Source: Membranipora membranacea
Lineage: Eukaryota > Bryozoa > Gymnolaemata > Cheilostomatida > Membraniporidae
Direction: 5' to 3'
DNA length: 64,000 nt
Assembly (NCBI GenBank): GCA_914767715.1
Contig: OU612069.1
Coordinates: 9,917,387-9,981,386 of the forward strand
In this document: piece after piece, positions 25,001 through 36,795 of the stretch
How the letters are laid out: the number at the start of each line of letters is the position of its first letter
Numbering within the stretch: position 1 is the stretch's first letter
Translations under genes and position numbers: made by a program
The notes under the pieces: generated by a model
The model's database searches: none
Seen by the model: only the letters and a program-made list of their open reading frames with translations
What the model was told of the DNA's origin: nothing

Positions 25001-28000
25001 TACTGTTGATTTCACAGCTTGTAAAAAAGCAGGCTGCAGAGTAATTCATCCAGTGCGGAGCACCTAATCCATTCTACCGAGGTACACACGATTTGTATAC
25101 CTAGAAGATCAAAAACCAAGATAATCCACAGTAGTAATATTTGTGGAGTAAATAAAAACCACAATGGGTTTATAATACTGCCCTCCAGTAAAACAATACT
25201 ATATGTGTGGATAGATTGATTGGGGAGATTTTGTACTGGATGTAGGGTATTATTGAGAAGCAGAAGCCAAATTGTGATTTATTCGTTTATTGCCTGATTC
25301 AGGGAGGTGGTTAAAGTTACAAGTACGGATTCAGATTCAGACTTGTCTAACCTAGCACCAGTTCTCTCTATCATATGTAAAAGGTTGTTGGATAGAGGTA
25401 TTATCTCACATATGGTACACCATTGCAATCAAATAGGATTATTTCGATTCCAAGCCAAAATTTTGTGAGTTCTCCCAAATAATACCATTAGTTTTTATTT
25501 ATGTGAGAATTTTGACACAATGTAAGAGTTCTTCCTTCTATCAAGCTTTGTCATCCTCTTTATCCAGATAGAGCTGCAGCAAATTACAGTAAGAAGAGGG
25601 CATTATACTCTTAATGACATCAAAAAGCCTGAGTCAAATATCGGGTCAAATATCGGCAAATTCAAAAGTGCATCAGAACAATGAAGTCAAGTAGACATAC
25701 CATCTGCAATCTTGAAAACACAATCATCAAAAAATAACAAAACAGTTAGAGCACCGGTGGGCCTAAAACCTCGGCAAAAACAAACTCTCAGTAATAACAA
25801 TAAAACAATCCAATCATGACAAAGGAGGCTCATTGAGATTAACCCATCGTATTATAGGAATAATTGAGAGCGAGCAGACACAGTGTGAAGGATGGTTGGT
25901 TGCACCTTTTGTCCGCTCAGTTATTGTTTTGGTGATTTTGTTTAGAGAGAGGCGTTATTTAGTTGAGCTAGCTGTTTGAACCAGGTGTCTTCAGTGCTGA
26001 TATGCTCATAGCCTCTTCTCCTAACATTCCAACCAACAAACCAATAAAAGCACCATTTGTGTGAACTGTTGTTAATCAATTTGATGAATTTTGAGGACCT
26101 GAAGCTATGCCCATAGGTCTAGAATTTAGAGTGTTGAAGTTTTTTGATATTGTAAACCATATCACCAATAATATGATACCCTCGACACCAGGTGTGTTTA
26201 ATATTGGATACTTCGTGACTTTAGATATCATGTATGACTCTTATCACAGCTTGGTCGCAATGTGTCACTCGTCAGTAGTTGACAAGGCCAGAGTTTGAGA
26301 TCAGTATGTGACTAGATCAGGTTTAATTCTGCATTCCAGTTGTTCCCTTCCACTGATCTTGCTGGAGCAACTCCGGTGCAGGCATATGGACCAAACTTGG
26401 TCAAGTATGTGACTGACTGGTGCTGCTGCAGTGTTTGCAGGTCTTATACACTACCAATAAAGCACTATAACCTAGTACTCCATAACCAAGATGTTCATCC
26501 CTGACAAATCCTCACCCCATAAACAAGACTCAAATATCTTTGAAATAGCTTCCCTGCAAACGTAGCTCAAGGCGAGTGTGTTATGAAAGAAAAAGGAGGG
26601 GGGTGTTATGGCGGAGGTGGGAGGGGGTGTTTTATAGATGAGGTGGGGGGGGGGGGTGTCATAGAAAAAGTCCTGCTGCTGCCCAGGAGCTTATCAGCAG
26701 TGATAAGAGTAACCACTAACCACGCGTTGTTATCTACAATACAACCTGCTATCAGTGACATGCAGCTAATAGATTATTTGTATTGTAATTTTGCCAACGC
26801 AATTTGGAAGCCCTGGATCAGCGCGTCCAGCTGCAGATGTTTGCATTTTTCGACAAAACTAGCATCGCTCTGAGTTTGCAGACGATACTTTCTGTTATGG
26901 AAATAGCTTTGAATTAGGGTTGGGGTATGGACATTGATGTCTCCCTTTGTCTGCCAAAATCAAAATGCGGCACTAGTTCTTTAGCAGACCTTGACTTGTT
27001 TGCTGCAAATTTATTGCAAATGCTTTCCTGATGTTGATCCTGTATAAGCTTTGTAATTTGAAGATTCGGATTAACCACTCATGATGAATATAGATGGCTC
27101 CAAAGTTCACCTATTACTCAACCTCAAAAGTTTATGATATATATATATATATCCTTACCCTGTGATATAGATATGACATACTTATACGATAGCTTACCTT
27201 GGCTACATGTTATGTAACAGGAGCCTTCTCACAGCCACCGAGGATTGACATGTCAGTTGTCATATTATAGACCGGTGGTCATTTATCAAACTGGTGGTTT
27301 TGGAGGGCTCTTGAAGCTCTAACTTCAATCGGACTACAGGTGAATTATATTTGCACAGTTGATTTAGCTGATTGGCTGTATATGTAAATGAGATAGCAGT
27401 GAGTGATTGTCTCAGCAGTGTATGGCCAGGCTGTCTAAGATATTGATGAGTCTAGTTGGTGTTTTGTCTGCCTACCAGTTGAATTTGCCTGGTTTGAATG
27501 CTTCTCTTAGTTTGAACACATTTCTGAGTACATGTATTATGAGGAATGATCTAGTATTCACAGAGTTGTCTTCTCAAAATCGCCCTTCTACCCAAGGAGT
27601 TTTTTCCTATGCAAACCCTTGGCTCTAGAGACAATTTTTAGAGTTGCCCCGTATTCAAACTCATGTTGAAATTAAGTGTCCAGGGTCAGTAGTGCGAGAG
27701 CTTTGGGTCTTATTCTACATCTCTAAACAGTTAGGAGATCATAGCTGGTGATCGTGTTATCATCAAAGGGGTTGTTGTCGTTTATCAACCCTTCTCTTAC
27801 TCTCTGTAAATACAGCCACTTAGAGCACGACTGTAAGTGAATAGGTAAACATACAACCATACACTAAACTCGTGTATGACCTACCAAGTACCATCAAATG
27901 TGTGCTGAGTTATACTCAGCCTAGGTTTATTACACTCCACTATTCCTCTGTTGATTGTCTGATTTGCTATTTGATTGGACTCGTACAAGCTCTCGATAGG

Positions 28001-31000
28001 GAATAGACCTGGGGATAACAGCTGGATATTACACATGGATATAGTATTTGAGTAGCGATGTGTGTACAGTTAGATAGTGGAGAATCTACTGAATTAGCCA
28101 CTTAGTTGCCTATCTCAAGTGCTCTACAACATATGCCACATATGTAACTGTCTGACTTATGACTGAGCTTCCAAATCTAAATGTTTTCATAGCAAGCCGT
28201 CAAACTCAGCGCTCTTACAAAAATAAATCTTTGGGAATTAAATTTAAAATAGCAAAACATTGGATATTTTAAGTGCTGTAGGTATTATTTGTATACGCTG
28301 ATTTATTAAGAATCGAGAGTCTTGGGGTGATAACTCCATTTAAATGAAACATCTTTGCTTATTTATCTTACAGCTAGCAATACAATGATTATCATTGTGA
28401 ATATGTGTTACAAATAGCAGAGATAAGAATCTTCAGCCCTTTTTGTAGAGCTCTAGGCTAGGCTTAGGCCACTGGCTATTAATATGAACACGTTTTCACA
28501 CTATTATCCCTTGTACACCAGATTTAACAGTAATAGACTCAATGTAATCTCAAAGCTACATTCTCACATTTCTAATTGAAATTTTGTCTGGGCATTGAAT
28601 TCAAATAGCGACAGTAAACATGGATTTCCGCGTTTCCTGACATAAACGCTCTAAGTCATTAGATAACACATAAAGGCCCAGACATCAGGTTTCAAGTAAC
28701 AAGATTGATTTTTGGGCCTGAAGATACAAACCTATAAATAATCGGATTGTGGAATCTAACTCCACCGGATGTTAAGCTTGAGTCATCCTAACTTTGTTAG
28801 AGGACATCGTTCAAACCATTTTCAATTTTTAAGTTTTATTAAATTTTCCCAGCACCCTGCGATACCTCGATTGATAACATGGGCCTGCCTAGCCTTGTCA
28901 CGTCGCTAATTTTCTTAGTAAAAAAAAAATAGTCGTGTGACAAGGCTAGGGCCTGCCTAAAATACTGAGACCCTTAAAAGTTTCTCACTTGGAATCAGAA
29001 GTCCAGATCATTGGGAGACCAGGTGCGAGCTGAGGCGGTTTGGTGATTTTCTGAATTTTGACGCCCGTATCAGCATATCAAAATTAACTTGGTCTAGTTT
29101 ACTTTTTGGAATGATTGGCTGCGATGAAAAGTTCTCTCAGTCGTCAAACAATACTGTAAGCTGAGTCTGCCATACAGAGGGCTGTACAAACTTTGGCTTC
29201 TGGCTGATTAACTTCATTCATTGTTATGTAAACATAGTAACTTAAAACATCAAATAAAAACCCCAAACAAAGCGCTGATTTGCGGCCAACTGTTTTTTCT
29301 CTGTTGAGTTGGGTATGCTACTAAATTGAGCTATAGCTAACAATTGGTTTTGCTATTTGCAAGAGTTATTTTTAGTCTGTCCATTTCTTGCCATACTATA
29401 ATGCTATACTGTGACTTACATTTTAACAATACTTTGGCCTCAATTTTCTTTCTCAAATAAACTTGTTTGGGGCAACCATTTGGGTTTTTTAGTCATGGAA
29501 GGAGTTATATTTCTCCTTGGTTAAATAGCAACAGAAAATCACTCTAGGACAATGACAATTTTCTATTAGGTAACAACTGGTTCTAATGTTGATGGGGTAA
29601 TATTTGTAATTTGACCACCCTGTGAATGACATGGCATTATCTAAAATATCAAACCTGAGACCTACTGGTCGATCACTTAGGAAAGCTGATATATCAATTA
29701 CAATCAATTAGTATTTATGCTAGGAATTAGTAAAATAACAAATTAGTCAACAGATCAATGCACTTTTTAGTTGAAGCCGATGCTCAGTGACACCTTTCAA
29801 AGCTTCAAAAAAGTTTGTGTTTCCGTTAAATTATTATTTCCATAAACTAACTTGGGTTTGACATGAGTGTAAAAATGCTGGCACAGTCATAAAAAAGGTG
29901 GCAGATCTATTAATGTATTTCAGTTATTGGATATCAAGTTATTTACATGAATGATGACCTAGCAATACGAAAATAGCTGACATCTCTTGCTGTCGTTGGT
30001 TTGGGTAGTATTGGAGAATTATATTTACCTCCGCAAAGTCTCTAGCCTCAACTTATCAAGTATTCATTTGGGAGTTGTACTCCCGAAAAAACCCCCTCCC
30101 ATACTATCTAGGCACACTTGCAGTTCATTAGCAGCCGAAAATCAATACAATTAATTTATTAATCAGAACTATGGATGGGTCTTTTGTTTACCAAACAATT
30201 TTTGGCTATTGATCAAATTATTTTTATCCAACTAATTGGATTAATTGACTCCGAGTATTAGATAGTGATAATTATCACCTTTTGTTAGTTTTAGCGCCTG
30301 CTCGGCCAGCTCATTCGTTTGATTTCGGACAAATGCCATCTTTCTTTTATCTGCCACCGCGATATGCTGCCTGCATTCTTACAAGCATTTTTTAGTTAAT
30401 TACTCTTAGCAGTAATTATCGCAATTAATTTGTCTAGCTCCCATGTAGGTAAATGACCTCATATACCACATTTTGCCATTTTTTCTCTTGATATCAAACA
30501 TGAATTCCTTTGAAGGTAATGAATTACTAAAAATTGACAATCATTCGGCTCCACCTGTTCTGGCTCATAATCATGATAGTTATGTAGAGACAACCCATCA
30601 CTGCAATTCTATAACTTATTCATGTACTGACCTTGCAAATCACAACTAGAATTGCGGCATAGAGATGAGAGCAAGCATTTCTTGTTCAAAAACGGTTATC
30701 AGCTTCTCTAACATGAAATCAGTCATTGAAAACAATTCTACTTTCCAGCTGTCTTTGCCCACATGCTAGCTGTCATTCTATAAATAACCTTATTCTATAT
30801 TAATCTTTATGATTGTAGATCACTATGAGAGGATGCTCTCTATATCTAAGCGAATGACGGAGTATGAGCTCGGATCTACACTCTATCTACATCATGCTCG
30901 GGGCAGAGAGCTGTTTGATGGCTTCTATAAGACGCTCAGTGATATACTTATAAGCTATGATAGATCTACTAGTGTGTTCATGGCTAGTGATAAACTACTC

Positions 31001-34000
31001 GATGAATTGTTTGTCTACAGTAAGTCTTTTCTTCACAATCTTTCCAACTTTATGTAATTGAGTCCTCTGTAAGAGCTCTGAACTCACAATGTGACTTCAC
31101 TTGTTACTGTTAGCTTGCATGTTTGACATCAAAACAGTTCCTACAACTGCTGGATGCGATTTTGGTGATCTGAAGATGTTGTGCGGAGTTGCGTTGCAGT
31201 GATCCAAGAGAAGATAACTTTGCTTTTATTGGCAATCCCATTGCACTTTTATTTATTATAGCAGGAAGTTTGGGACAACCCAAACTTCCTGCTGATACTC
31301 TAAGGTCATTTTAGATGAATTTGGATAATGTCCGTAGCATTGTAACATCATTGATCGATGCTATGTTAAGTTTGCATAAATACCATGAGAGTAACGGCTT
31401 CCCCATTTTATCTTTTAGTTGTGAGGGAATCGAAGTTCCCGAGCAGTCGAGCAGATCCAGATCCAAAATACTATGAGTGCCTCAAACAGAACAGGAGGGC
31501 TCTTACACCGTCCCCTTTTCCTGTCAAGTTAGAGAACTTGGCTATCTCTCTACACTACTCAGCTGTGGCGGCTAGTTACTTGTCAGAGGTATAGATAGGT
31601 TACCTGGTGAAAATAAATATTCAATTTTTAAACAATATTGACAATATGCCAAAAATACGCGAACTACAGTTTCAATCGAATGTGATCCACATCGTCTTAG
31701 ATGAATCTGTTAACAATTTGCTACAAAATCCCCCAAAAACTCTGGCAAAGAGGATACGTTGTAAAATGAGATGTTACTATAGCTGAAGTTGTCTACTATA
31801 GCAAGTACTACTTAATTGGATCACTTTATGTTTATTTTTTCATGAGTGATTATGCAGCCTGTTCTGTTTTACAGTCCATGGACGTGGTGTTCCAGGCTCT
31901 GAAGTTAACCAAGGAGTACAACGTCTCATCTCACTGTCTTAGAGATATGACAAAGATGAATCATTGTCAAAAATGCTACGGCTATACACAGGTATGTCAC
32001 GATGTAACATTAAAAATATAATTTGTCATAATATGTAGTGTAATATTTGTTATTTGTCTTTGTCTTGTTTTTGTATTTAAGATAAGCTAGGATTGCATAT
32101 ACAACTGGTGCATTCATGTGCAATGAAGGGACGACTCCAAATTGTGCTAATGTTTTGAATAATTATTAATATTCACCGGGCGATAGGCTATGGTAGAGTT
32201 TTGTTGTTGTAGATAATAATTCTAGCAGTAGATAATCCACACTCAGATGACTGGTGATCTATTCCACAGGATAAAAGGGTTGAGGGTGAAATATTGAAGA
32301 AGACTGGTTTTTCTTATAAATTATGATAACAGCTGTAATAAAAGTCTGAACAGTCTTCATGTAAAATGATTTGATAATGTTTCCGTGTGTGATAATTATT
32401 AAAAAGTCAACCTTATATCATCGTTTGTTGCAGTTGAAGCCATGCAGAGACTTTTGTGAGGATGTCTATCTGGTCTGTCTACAAGAGCTTATGAGACTGG
32501 ATACTAACTGGGAATATCACAGAAAGATCATTAAAATCCTCGCCGAGTACATCCTAAAGAGAGTAGATCTACAAGTTCTACTCAACACCTTCCACACTGA
32601 ACTCAAGGCTAATATAGACCTCGCTATACTGCAGTACTCATCTTATAGGAAGCAGGTATGTTTTTACAGTCTGTATTGAGTTAAATGTTAAATGTGCTCG
32701 AGACATAGCTTCTCCAGCTGAAAAGCCGCCCGATGGACCTGTGCAGCTCTGACTAAGCTGATATCCTTATGTACCGAACCTGACTATTTAATTTATATTT
32801 ACTCAAGTTGTGTTCAGAACATCCCCCTAGTTCCCTTTTATCCAGGAATGGACCCTGACTTCAAATAACATCACCTGTAATTATAGAAATACTTTTACAT
32901 GGAATGATTACTTCTCCCGAATGACCTCGTAAATCTCATTTTATAGTTGGAAGCTTTCTGTGGGCCACCAAAGTTTCTAAACAGCATGTCCAGACTGAAG
33001 GTTTGGGAAAAGCCTGCTGTGACAACCTACGATGGAGCTTTCAGTGCAGACCTACGTCAGCTTGTTGTTAATTTAGAGCTGAAGATCACAGGCTTCTACA
33101 CTAATCTTTACTCAGTGATATGCTCTTCAGAGCCTGATAGCACGGGCAGCTGCTGGGACGGCCTTACTGAAAGGTATGTATCTTCTTAGAAGTGTAGTCT
33201 ATCAGTTATAACTGTAATACTAAAACTCTAAATTTTCATTTCAAAGTTTTGTTTTGCAGTATCTCATTGACTGATGTAATAATATTCTAATTGTTATAAC
33301 CCACACACAGGGTCATCGGTAGTTACCCTGTTATAGACTTTTGCGGTGGGACAACTCCAAGTTCTTACTACTGTACAAACTTAATCAAACTGATGATGAT
33401 TTTGACAGTGATGATATCTATCTAATTAGTTTGTTGTGTTGTTACCATAGTTACCAGTTACCAGTTATAACAGAGGAGTAAGTTTGCACCTCATTGTGGC
33501 TCTAAGAGTTGCCTCCTTTGTTCAAAGCACATACTCGTACTTGATTGGAATTCCCATCTTGGGTTTTCCAATTTCTGACATCCTAATACAAGTGTTATGT
33601 TGTTGCCTGTTTGTATGTTTGGCTGTCACTCTTTGAAGCGCATGTCTGGCCATCAGTTAATCGCATTTGTTACTCTGTGACATCTTTGTATGTGTGGTTT
33701 TGGCATGCTGCATGTATCCGTGTGTTTACTTTTGTGTCTAGATCCTAAGAATCTACTCACAAACTTAATAACAATACATAATTTATAAGCCGCCACCAAC
33801 AACACCTAGTTTATCAGCCTTTTTTCTTGCACTTCATCGTTTTACTCAATGATGCACCCAAGTTTTACTTTGGCTGCCCATCAACCCTCAGAGTTTGGTT
33901 TCCTGTCTCCAGGCTCAGGCCCCTTTACTGACCTCTATGATCATCAGGATGTTTTTACAATTCATATCTTTGCCTGCTCCTGAAATATGACTCAACAAAT

Positions 34001-36795
34001 TTTCAATCCAAGCTCAAAGAAAAGTGAAAAAAATTTTAACAGGTCTTCTTGTAAAAGTGATAAAGAACTGGTACCGATAAATGGCTGGTATAACTGCTCA
34101 AATACTATTTGGGTGTTGTTATGCCCTGTTTAAATTTGCTATGATATTAGTATGACCTTGTGAAGTGCATTAAGACATGACATATTATATTTGCGTGCCA
34201 AATCTGAAATACGCAGAAAAATATTCATATGCTTGTTCTAAACTTGTTAGAGTTAACAAGAAGAAGAATATTCTGGAGTTCTCTGATCTTTTTGCTCCTT
34301 ACCCGGAGACTAATGAGGATATATCGGAGCTCATACTCACCATCAAGCGTATCAGATCTGTGAGTTATCTGTCATATGCTCAAATTATGATGTCATCTTT
34401 TCCTGGACAGACAAAAGTACTTATCAAAAATAGGCAATGCTTGAAATTTCCTTGTTAGAATTTGGCAGGAAACGAAATGTGTGATCAAGGCCCTAAGTAA
34501 CAAATGGTTGTCACTGTTGAAATTTTGGGTTGTGATATCAAGGAGTAAAATGAAGACCCTGTTATGCCTCGATGATATGTTTACTCTGCAGCACCAAAAT
34601 CTGACAAAAGATTAAAGCAGGGAGAATCCCAAACTCCCTGATTAATGTATAAAAACATATGTTCGGGTGGCTCAGGAGTCGTCTAGTTTTTTATCATGGG
34701 AGCGTAACTTCACTGTAAGGTGACTATTTGATATCTATTTTGGCTGCTACTGTGTTACAGGAGGTTTTGAAGATATTTCTAAAAAGACAAGGCGGGGGAG
34801 ATAAAGACAAAGACAAACAGAATGGAGCTGGAGATGATTTAGAAGGCTCAGGATCAGGGGATGAGCCAGGTAAGAAACTCCTCTCAAAAATCGTAAATAT
34901 ATTCTGAACATTACATATCAGAGACATGATTGAAGGTATTGTGCTTCATGGCAATATTTGGCGGATATATCATCCTGGAACCCTCAGGCAGATCAGGCCA
35001 AACTCTCCCACAAACTAATCTCCCGGGTTTTTCCAGAATGATGGATTATGGGATCCCCTTGTCTTTAGATCACCTGCATAAATCTGTTGTGGAGCATTTT
35101 TGTGATATTTTTGACAAATTATTTATCCTTGAACTCAGTGTCGCTTTCTGAGCTCAACGATTACATTCAGTCTAAGAGTTGGGGTAAGGAGCCAGCTGAA
35201 CACATTCACAGCCATTTTAATGATCAGTTTTAGTTTGCAATGTTTGAAAACGTGTGACCCGCACTAAGTTCACATTTGACTTGGTTTTTGCATTATTTAT
35301 ATTGATGCTTTTATCACAATGCTGAAAACAGACCAATTACTTGCCTCATTGTGACAAGATATCTATTTTGAGAAAAGCAATAAGCAATGGTTGATGGCAA
35401 TACAACATATAAAATAATAATGACGTCTGCTGTTTTTCTTGCTCATTTTCGTCAATTATTATTTGGTTTCGGCAAAGAATTACTCACATTGCTTCGACTT
35501 TTTATCACACATGCTCTTACGCTTTGATTGCCCGTCAACTTAATAACTTTACTGCATAACTTATATCAAAGCTGGTTTTGTGTAAACGGTGATTGCCTAG
35601 CCACACTGTTAGATGAATATTTCCAAAGAACTGTTAGGTATATTTCTCCTGTTTTACCCAACAGGTTTTTTAATTCAATTCCAATCCGATGGCGCATTGC
35701 ATCCTGCATGATAATATCATTGAGGCAGCTGCTCTTCTAAATTATAATACAATATATAATATAAATGACAAAAAATAATATAACCTCATATTACATATTT
35801 TCTCTATGTTTAGGAATGGATCCGGATTCAGAGCCTGGTAATGCTGTAGAGACAGTAGAAGACGAAATACAGACATTACCGACCAGGGCTGATCAGCGCG
35901 TCACTCAACAGGCTGATAATAAACACACAGGTCAGTCTCTATATTAATCTATCGCTTGTAGTAAAGACTCAGATCTTAGTAGGTTAAGCGCCCAAACTGT
36001 GGCGGGGAAAGCTGGTAGAGTAGATTTCATTATCAACCACTCTGGGTGGGGAGAGTGGTTGATAATGAAATGTATCTACCAGTTTCCCACCACAGTTTGA
36101 GCACTTGAACAGCTTGTAGTCTCAATTGTAGTAGCATGTGGCACACTGACAGTGAGACTACACTATTAACACATGTATCTCTGATATTTTGATTAAATTT
36201 AGTGTAAGTACCTAACATGCTCACACCCCTATATTATTGAAACTGACCTTGGGTTGTCACATAAAATTCCTTGTGATGGTACTCATGCTAAGTGAATTAA
36301 TTCACTCTCTACAGATCAGAGGAATATATGTAATAGTATAATAATGTGTACAGTGTGAGCATGCGGTTTCAGTTGTGTTAGCCTGGGGTGTCAGCTGTGT
36401 TAGCCTGTGTTCCAAGTTGCAATTACCTGATTTTGCAGCTGCTGCTGTCGCTTGGTTGATATTGAGCCATCACTCTTTGTTCCTGATCCTCTGTTGCCTC
36501 ATGCTGATCTGCAGTAAGTAATATTAATTATTTACTTTTTTCAATTTTAGTTACCCAATCGATACCCGGTGAAAAATACAGCGTACACGATCCGGACGAA
36601 GATTCTATAGAACTTCTGAATGATGATAAGACGCCGAGAAACAAAAACAACAATAATATAAAAACAACTCAATCTACTGCAAACGTTGGCAGTCTCAATA
36701 ACGCAGGTTTACCTGCGACACGTCAATCAAGACTATCAGACTATATTTTATTAGTTGCGCTGATTCTATTAAACATTCACCTGAGCTATCACTGA
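9864..36795 (+). CDS. Glypican (GPI-anchored heparan sulfate proteoglycan core protein)
   Basis: Eleven exons joined in perfect phase give 623 aa: 9864-10041, 22191-22367, 30819-31019, 31419-31588, 31875-31991, 32434-32655, 32947-33173, 34251-34359, 34761-34869, 35814-35930, 36551-36795. Residues 1-27 are a signal peptide. There are exactly 14 cysteines (35, 66, 79, 80, 206, 263, 273, 276, 285, 289, 296, 360, 414, 424), the number conserved across glypicans, including the diagnostic CC and CxxC...PCxxxCxxxxxxC blocks (HCQKCYGYTQLKPCRDFC). An acidic segment with two Ser-Gly pairs (S497, S499; DDLEGSGSGDE) is a heparan sulfate attachment site. The C-terminus (about 602-623) is hydrophobic, as for a GPI signal. 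One N-glycosylation site is visible at N258. By family, it acts outside the cell membrane as a co-receptor for Wnt, Hedgehog, BMP and FGF ligands. Odd: the C-lobe motif GLANQ..NPEV is not recognisable in exon 8, and no clear furin site is seen. The start lies in context ATCATGG. Confidence 0.93.
11155..11190. repeat. 36-bp near-perfect palindrome
   Basis: TACCAGAGAC ... GTCTCTGGTA around the centre ATAGATATATCTAT. One mismatched pair only. It would form a very stable cruciform or RNA hairpin in glypican intron 1. Confidence 0.8.
15737..15770. repeat. Short hairpin
   Basis: Arms CTCACACCCTGACCT and AGGTCGAGGTGTGAG pair over about 13 of 15 positions, with a 4-nt loop. Confidence 0.5.
16187..16250 (+). 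repeat. C-rich degenerate triplicated motif
   Basis: ACCTCCTGCACCCGAGA is followed by ACCTCCCGCACCCGAGA and then the more divergent ACCTCCCGGGCCTCTCGA, at about 22-bp spacing. It stands out in an AT-rich intron. Confidence 0.5.
21907..21934 (+). repeat. 7-bp tandem repeat (CTATCTA)
   Basis: Four consecutive copies of a CTATCTA-type unit in glypican intron 1. Confidence 0.6.
22191..22367 (+). other. Glypican exon 2
   Basis: Acceptor TTCCGATAG and donor C|GTGAGT, phase 1 on both sides. Residues 60-118, with C66 and the tandem C79-C80 typical of the N-terminal lobe. Confidence 0.9.
22614..22677. mobile_element. 46-bp palindromic mini-element with 9-bp TSD (copy 1)
   Basis: The core 22623-22668 begins TAACCTCGTCACGCC and ends GCGTGACGATGTTA, an inverted pair around a T-rich loop. 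It is flanked by perfect 9-bp direct repeats GTGGATCGC at 22614-22622 and 22669-22677. Confidence 0.7.
28881..28957. mobile_element. 59-bp palindromic mini-element with 9-bp TSD (copy 2)
   Basis: The core 28890-28948 begins TAGCCTTGTCACG and ends GTGACAAGGCTA. It is flanked by perfect 9-bp direct repeats GGGCCTGCC at 28881-28889 and 28949-28957. The loop contains a run of A. Confidence 0.75.
30819..31019 (+). other. Glypican exon 3
   Basis: Acceptor TGATTGTAG and donor A|GTAAGT. Residues 119-185, helical and without cysteines. HYERMLSISKRMTE corresponds to the helix that follows the CC motif in other glypicans. Confidence 0.9.
31261..31292. repeat. Perfect 14-bp hairpin, 4-nt loop
   Basis: GCAGGAAGTTTGGG-ACAA-CCCAAACTTCCTGC, in glypican intron 3. 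It belongs with the related hairpins at 34616 and 37178. Confidence 0.75.
31419..31588 (+). other. Glypican exon 4
   Basis: Acceptor ATCTTTTAG and donor GAG|GTATAG. Residues 186-242, with C206 in KYYECLKQ, matching the 'YLECV/YLDCL' position of the family. Confidence 0.88.
31875..31991 (+). other. Glypican exon 5
   Basis: Acceptor GTTTTACAG and donor CAG|GTATGT, phase 0. Residues 243-281, with N-glycosylation sequon NVS at 258 and cysteines 263, 273 and 276. Confidence 0.92.
32434..32655 (+). other. Glypican exon 6
   Basis: Acceptor TTTGTTGCAG and donor CAG|GTATGT. Residues 282-355, starting LKPCRDFC. It holds cysteines 285, 289 and 296 and a long amphipathic helix region. Confidence 0.93.
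32947..33173 (+). other. Glypican exon 7
   Basis: Acceptor CATTTTATAG and donor AAG|GTATGT, phase 2. Residues 356-430, with cysteines 360, 414 and 424. FCGPPK and CWDG match the family blocks 'GCGPPK' and 'CWNG'. Confidence 0.92.
34251..34359 (+). other. Glypican exon 8 (divergent C-lobe)
   Basis: Acceptor ACTTGTTAG and donor TCT|GTGAGT. Residues 431-467. EDISELILTIKRIRS corresponds to the family helix before the stalk, but the preceding GLANQ..NPEV segment has no counterpart. An unseen small exon between 33174 and 34250 cannot be excluded, although the phases join without one. Confidence 0.75.
34611..34645. repeat. Short hairpin element flanked by ATTAA
   Basis: AGCAGGGAGAATCCCAAACTCCCTG (34616-34640), with ATTAA on both sides. 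It shares TCCCAAACTCCCTG with the copy at 37178. In glypican intron 8. Confidence 0.55.
34761..34869 (+). other. Glypican exon 9 (GAG attachment stalk)
   Basis: Acceptor TGTGTTACAG and donor CAG|GTAAGA, phase 1. Residues 468-503. Lys/Asp-rich, then acidic residues around two SG dipeptides, a good heparan sulfate acceptor context. Confidence 0.88.
35814..35930 (+). other. Glypican exon 10 (acidic stalk)
   Basis: Acceptor CTATGTTTAG and donor CAG|GTCAGT. Residues 504-542, acidic and low-complexity. Confidence 0.85.
35988..36104. repeat. 117-bp palindrome (MITE-like) in glypican intron 10
   Basis: Left arm about 35990-36045 and right arm about 36054-36104 are inverted copies. CCCAAACTGTGG and ATTTCATTATCAACCACTCT are mirrored by AGAGTGGTTGATAATGAAAT and CCACAGTTTGAG. 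Loop GGGTGGGG. No clear target duplication. Confidence 0.75.
36551..36795 (+). other. Glypican exon 11 (C-terminus, GPI signal)
   Basis: Acceptor TTCAATTTTAG, phase 1. Residues 543-623, then TGA at 36793-36795. Asn-rich stretch, then the hydrophobic tail YILLVALILLNIHLSYH. Confidence 0.88.

Larger units (their letters stand above)
22368..30818 (+). other. Glypican intron 2 (8.45 kb)
   Basis: No exon supported. It holds two of the three palindromic mini-elements (22623-22668 and 28890-28948), homopolymeric G runs near 23869, 24118 and 26645, and an AT dinucleotide run near 27138-27152. Confidence 0.6.

Noticed and set aside
34177-34458. 93-codon open frame
   Set aside because: Only 34251-34359 fits the glypican by phase and similarity. 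The flanking codons are intron read-through.
35528-35740. 70-codon frame with LITLLHNLYQSWFCVNG, faintly LINE-like
   Set aside because: The resemblance to reverse-transcriptase sequence stops after about 20 residues, and no motif 4 or YADD follows.
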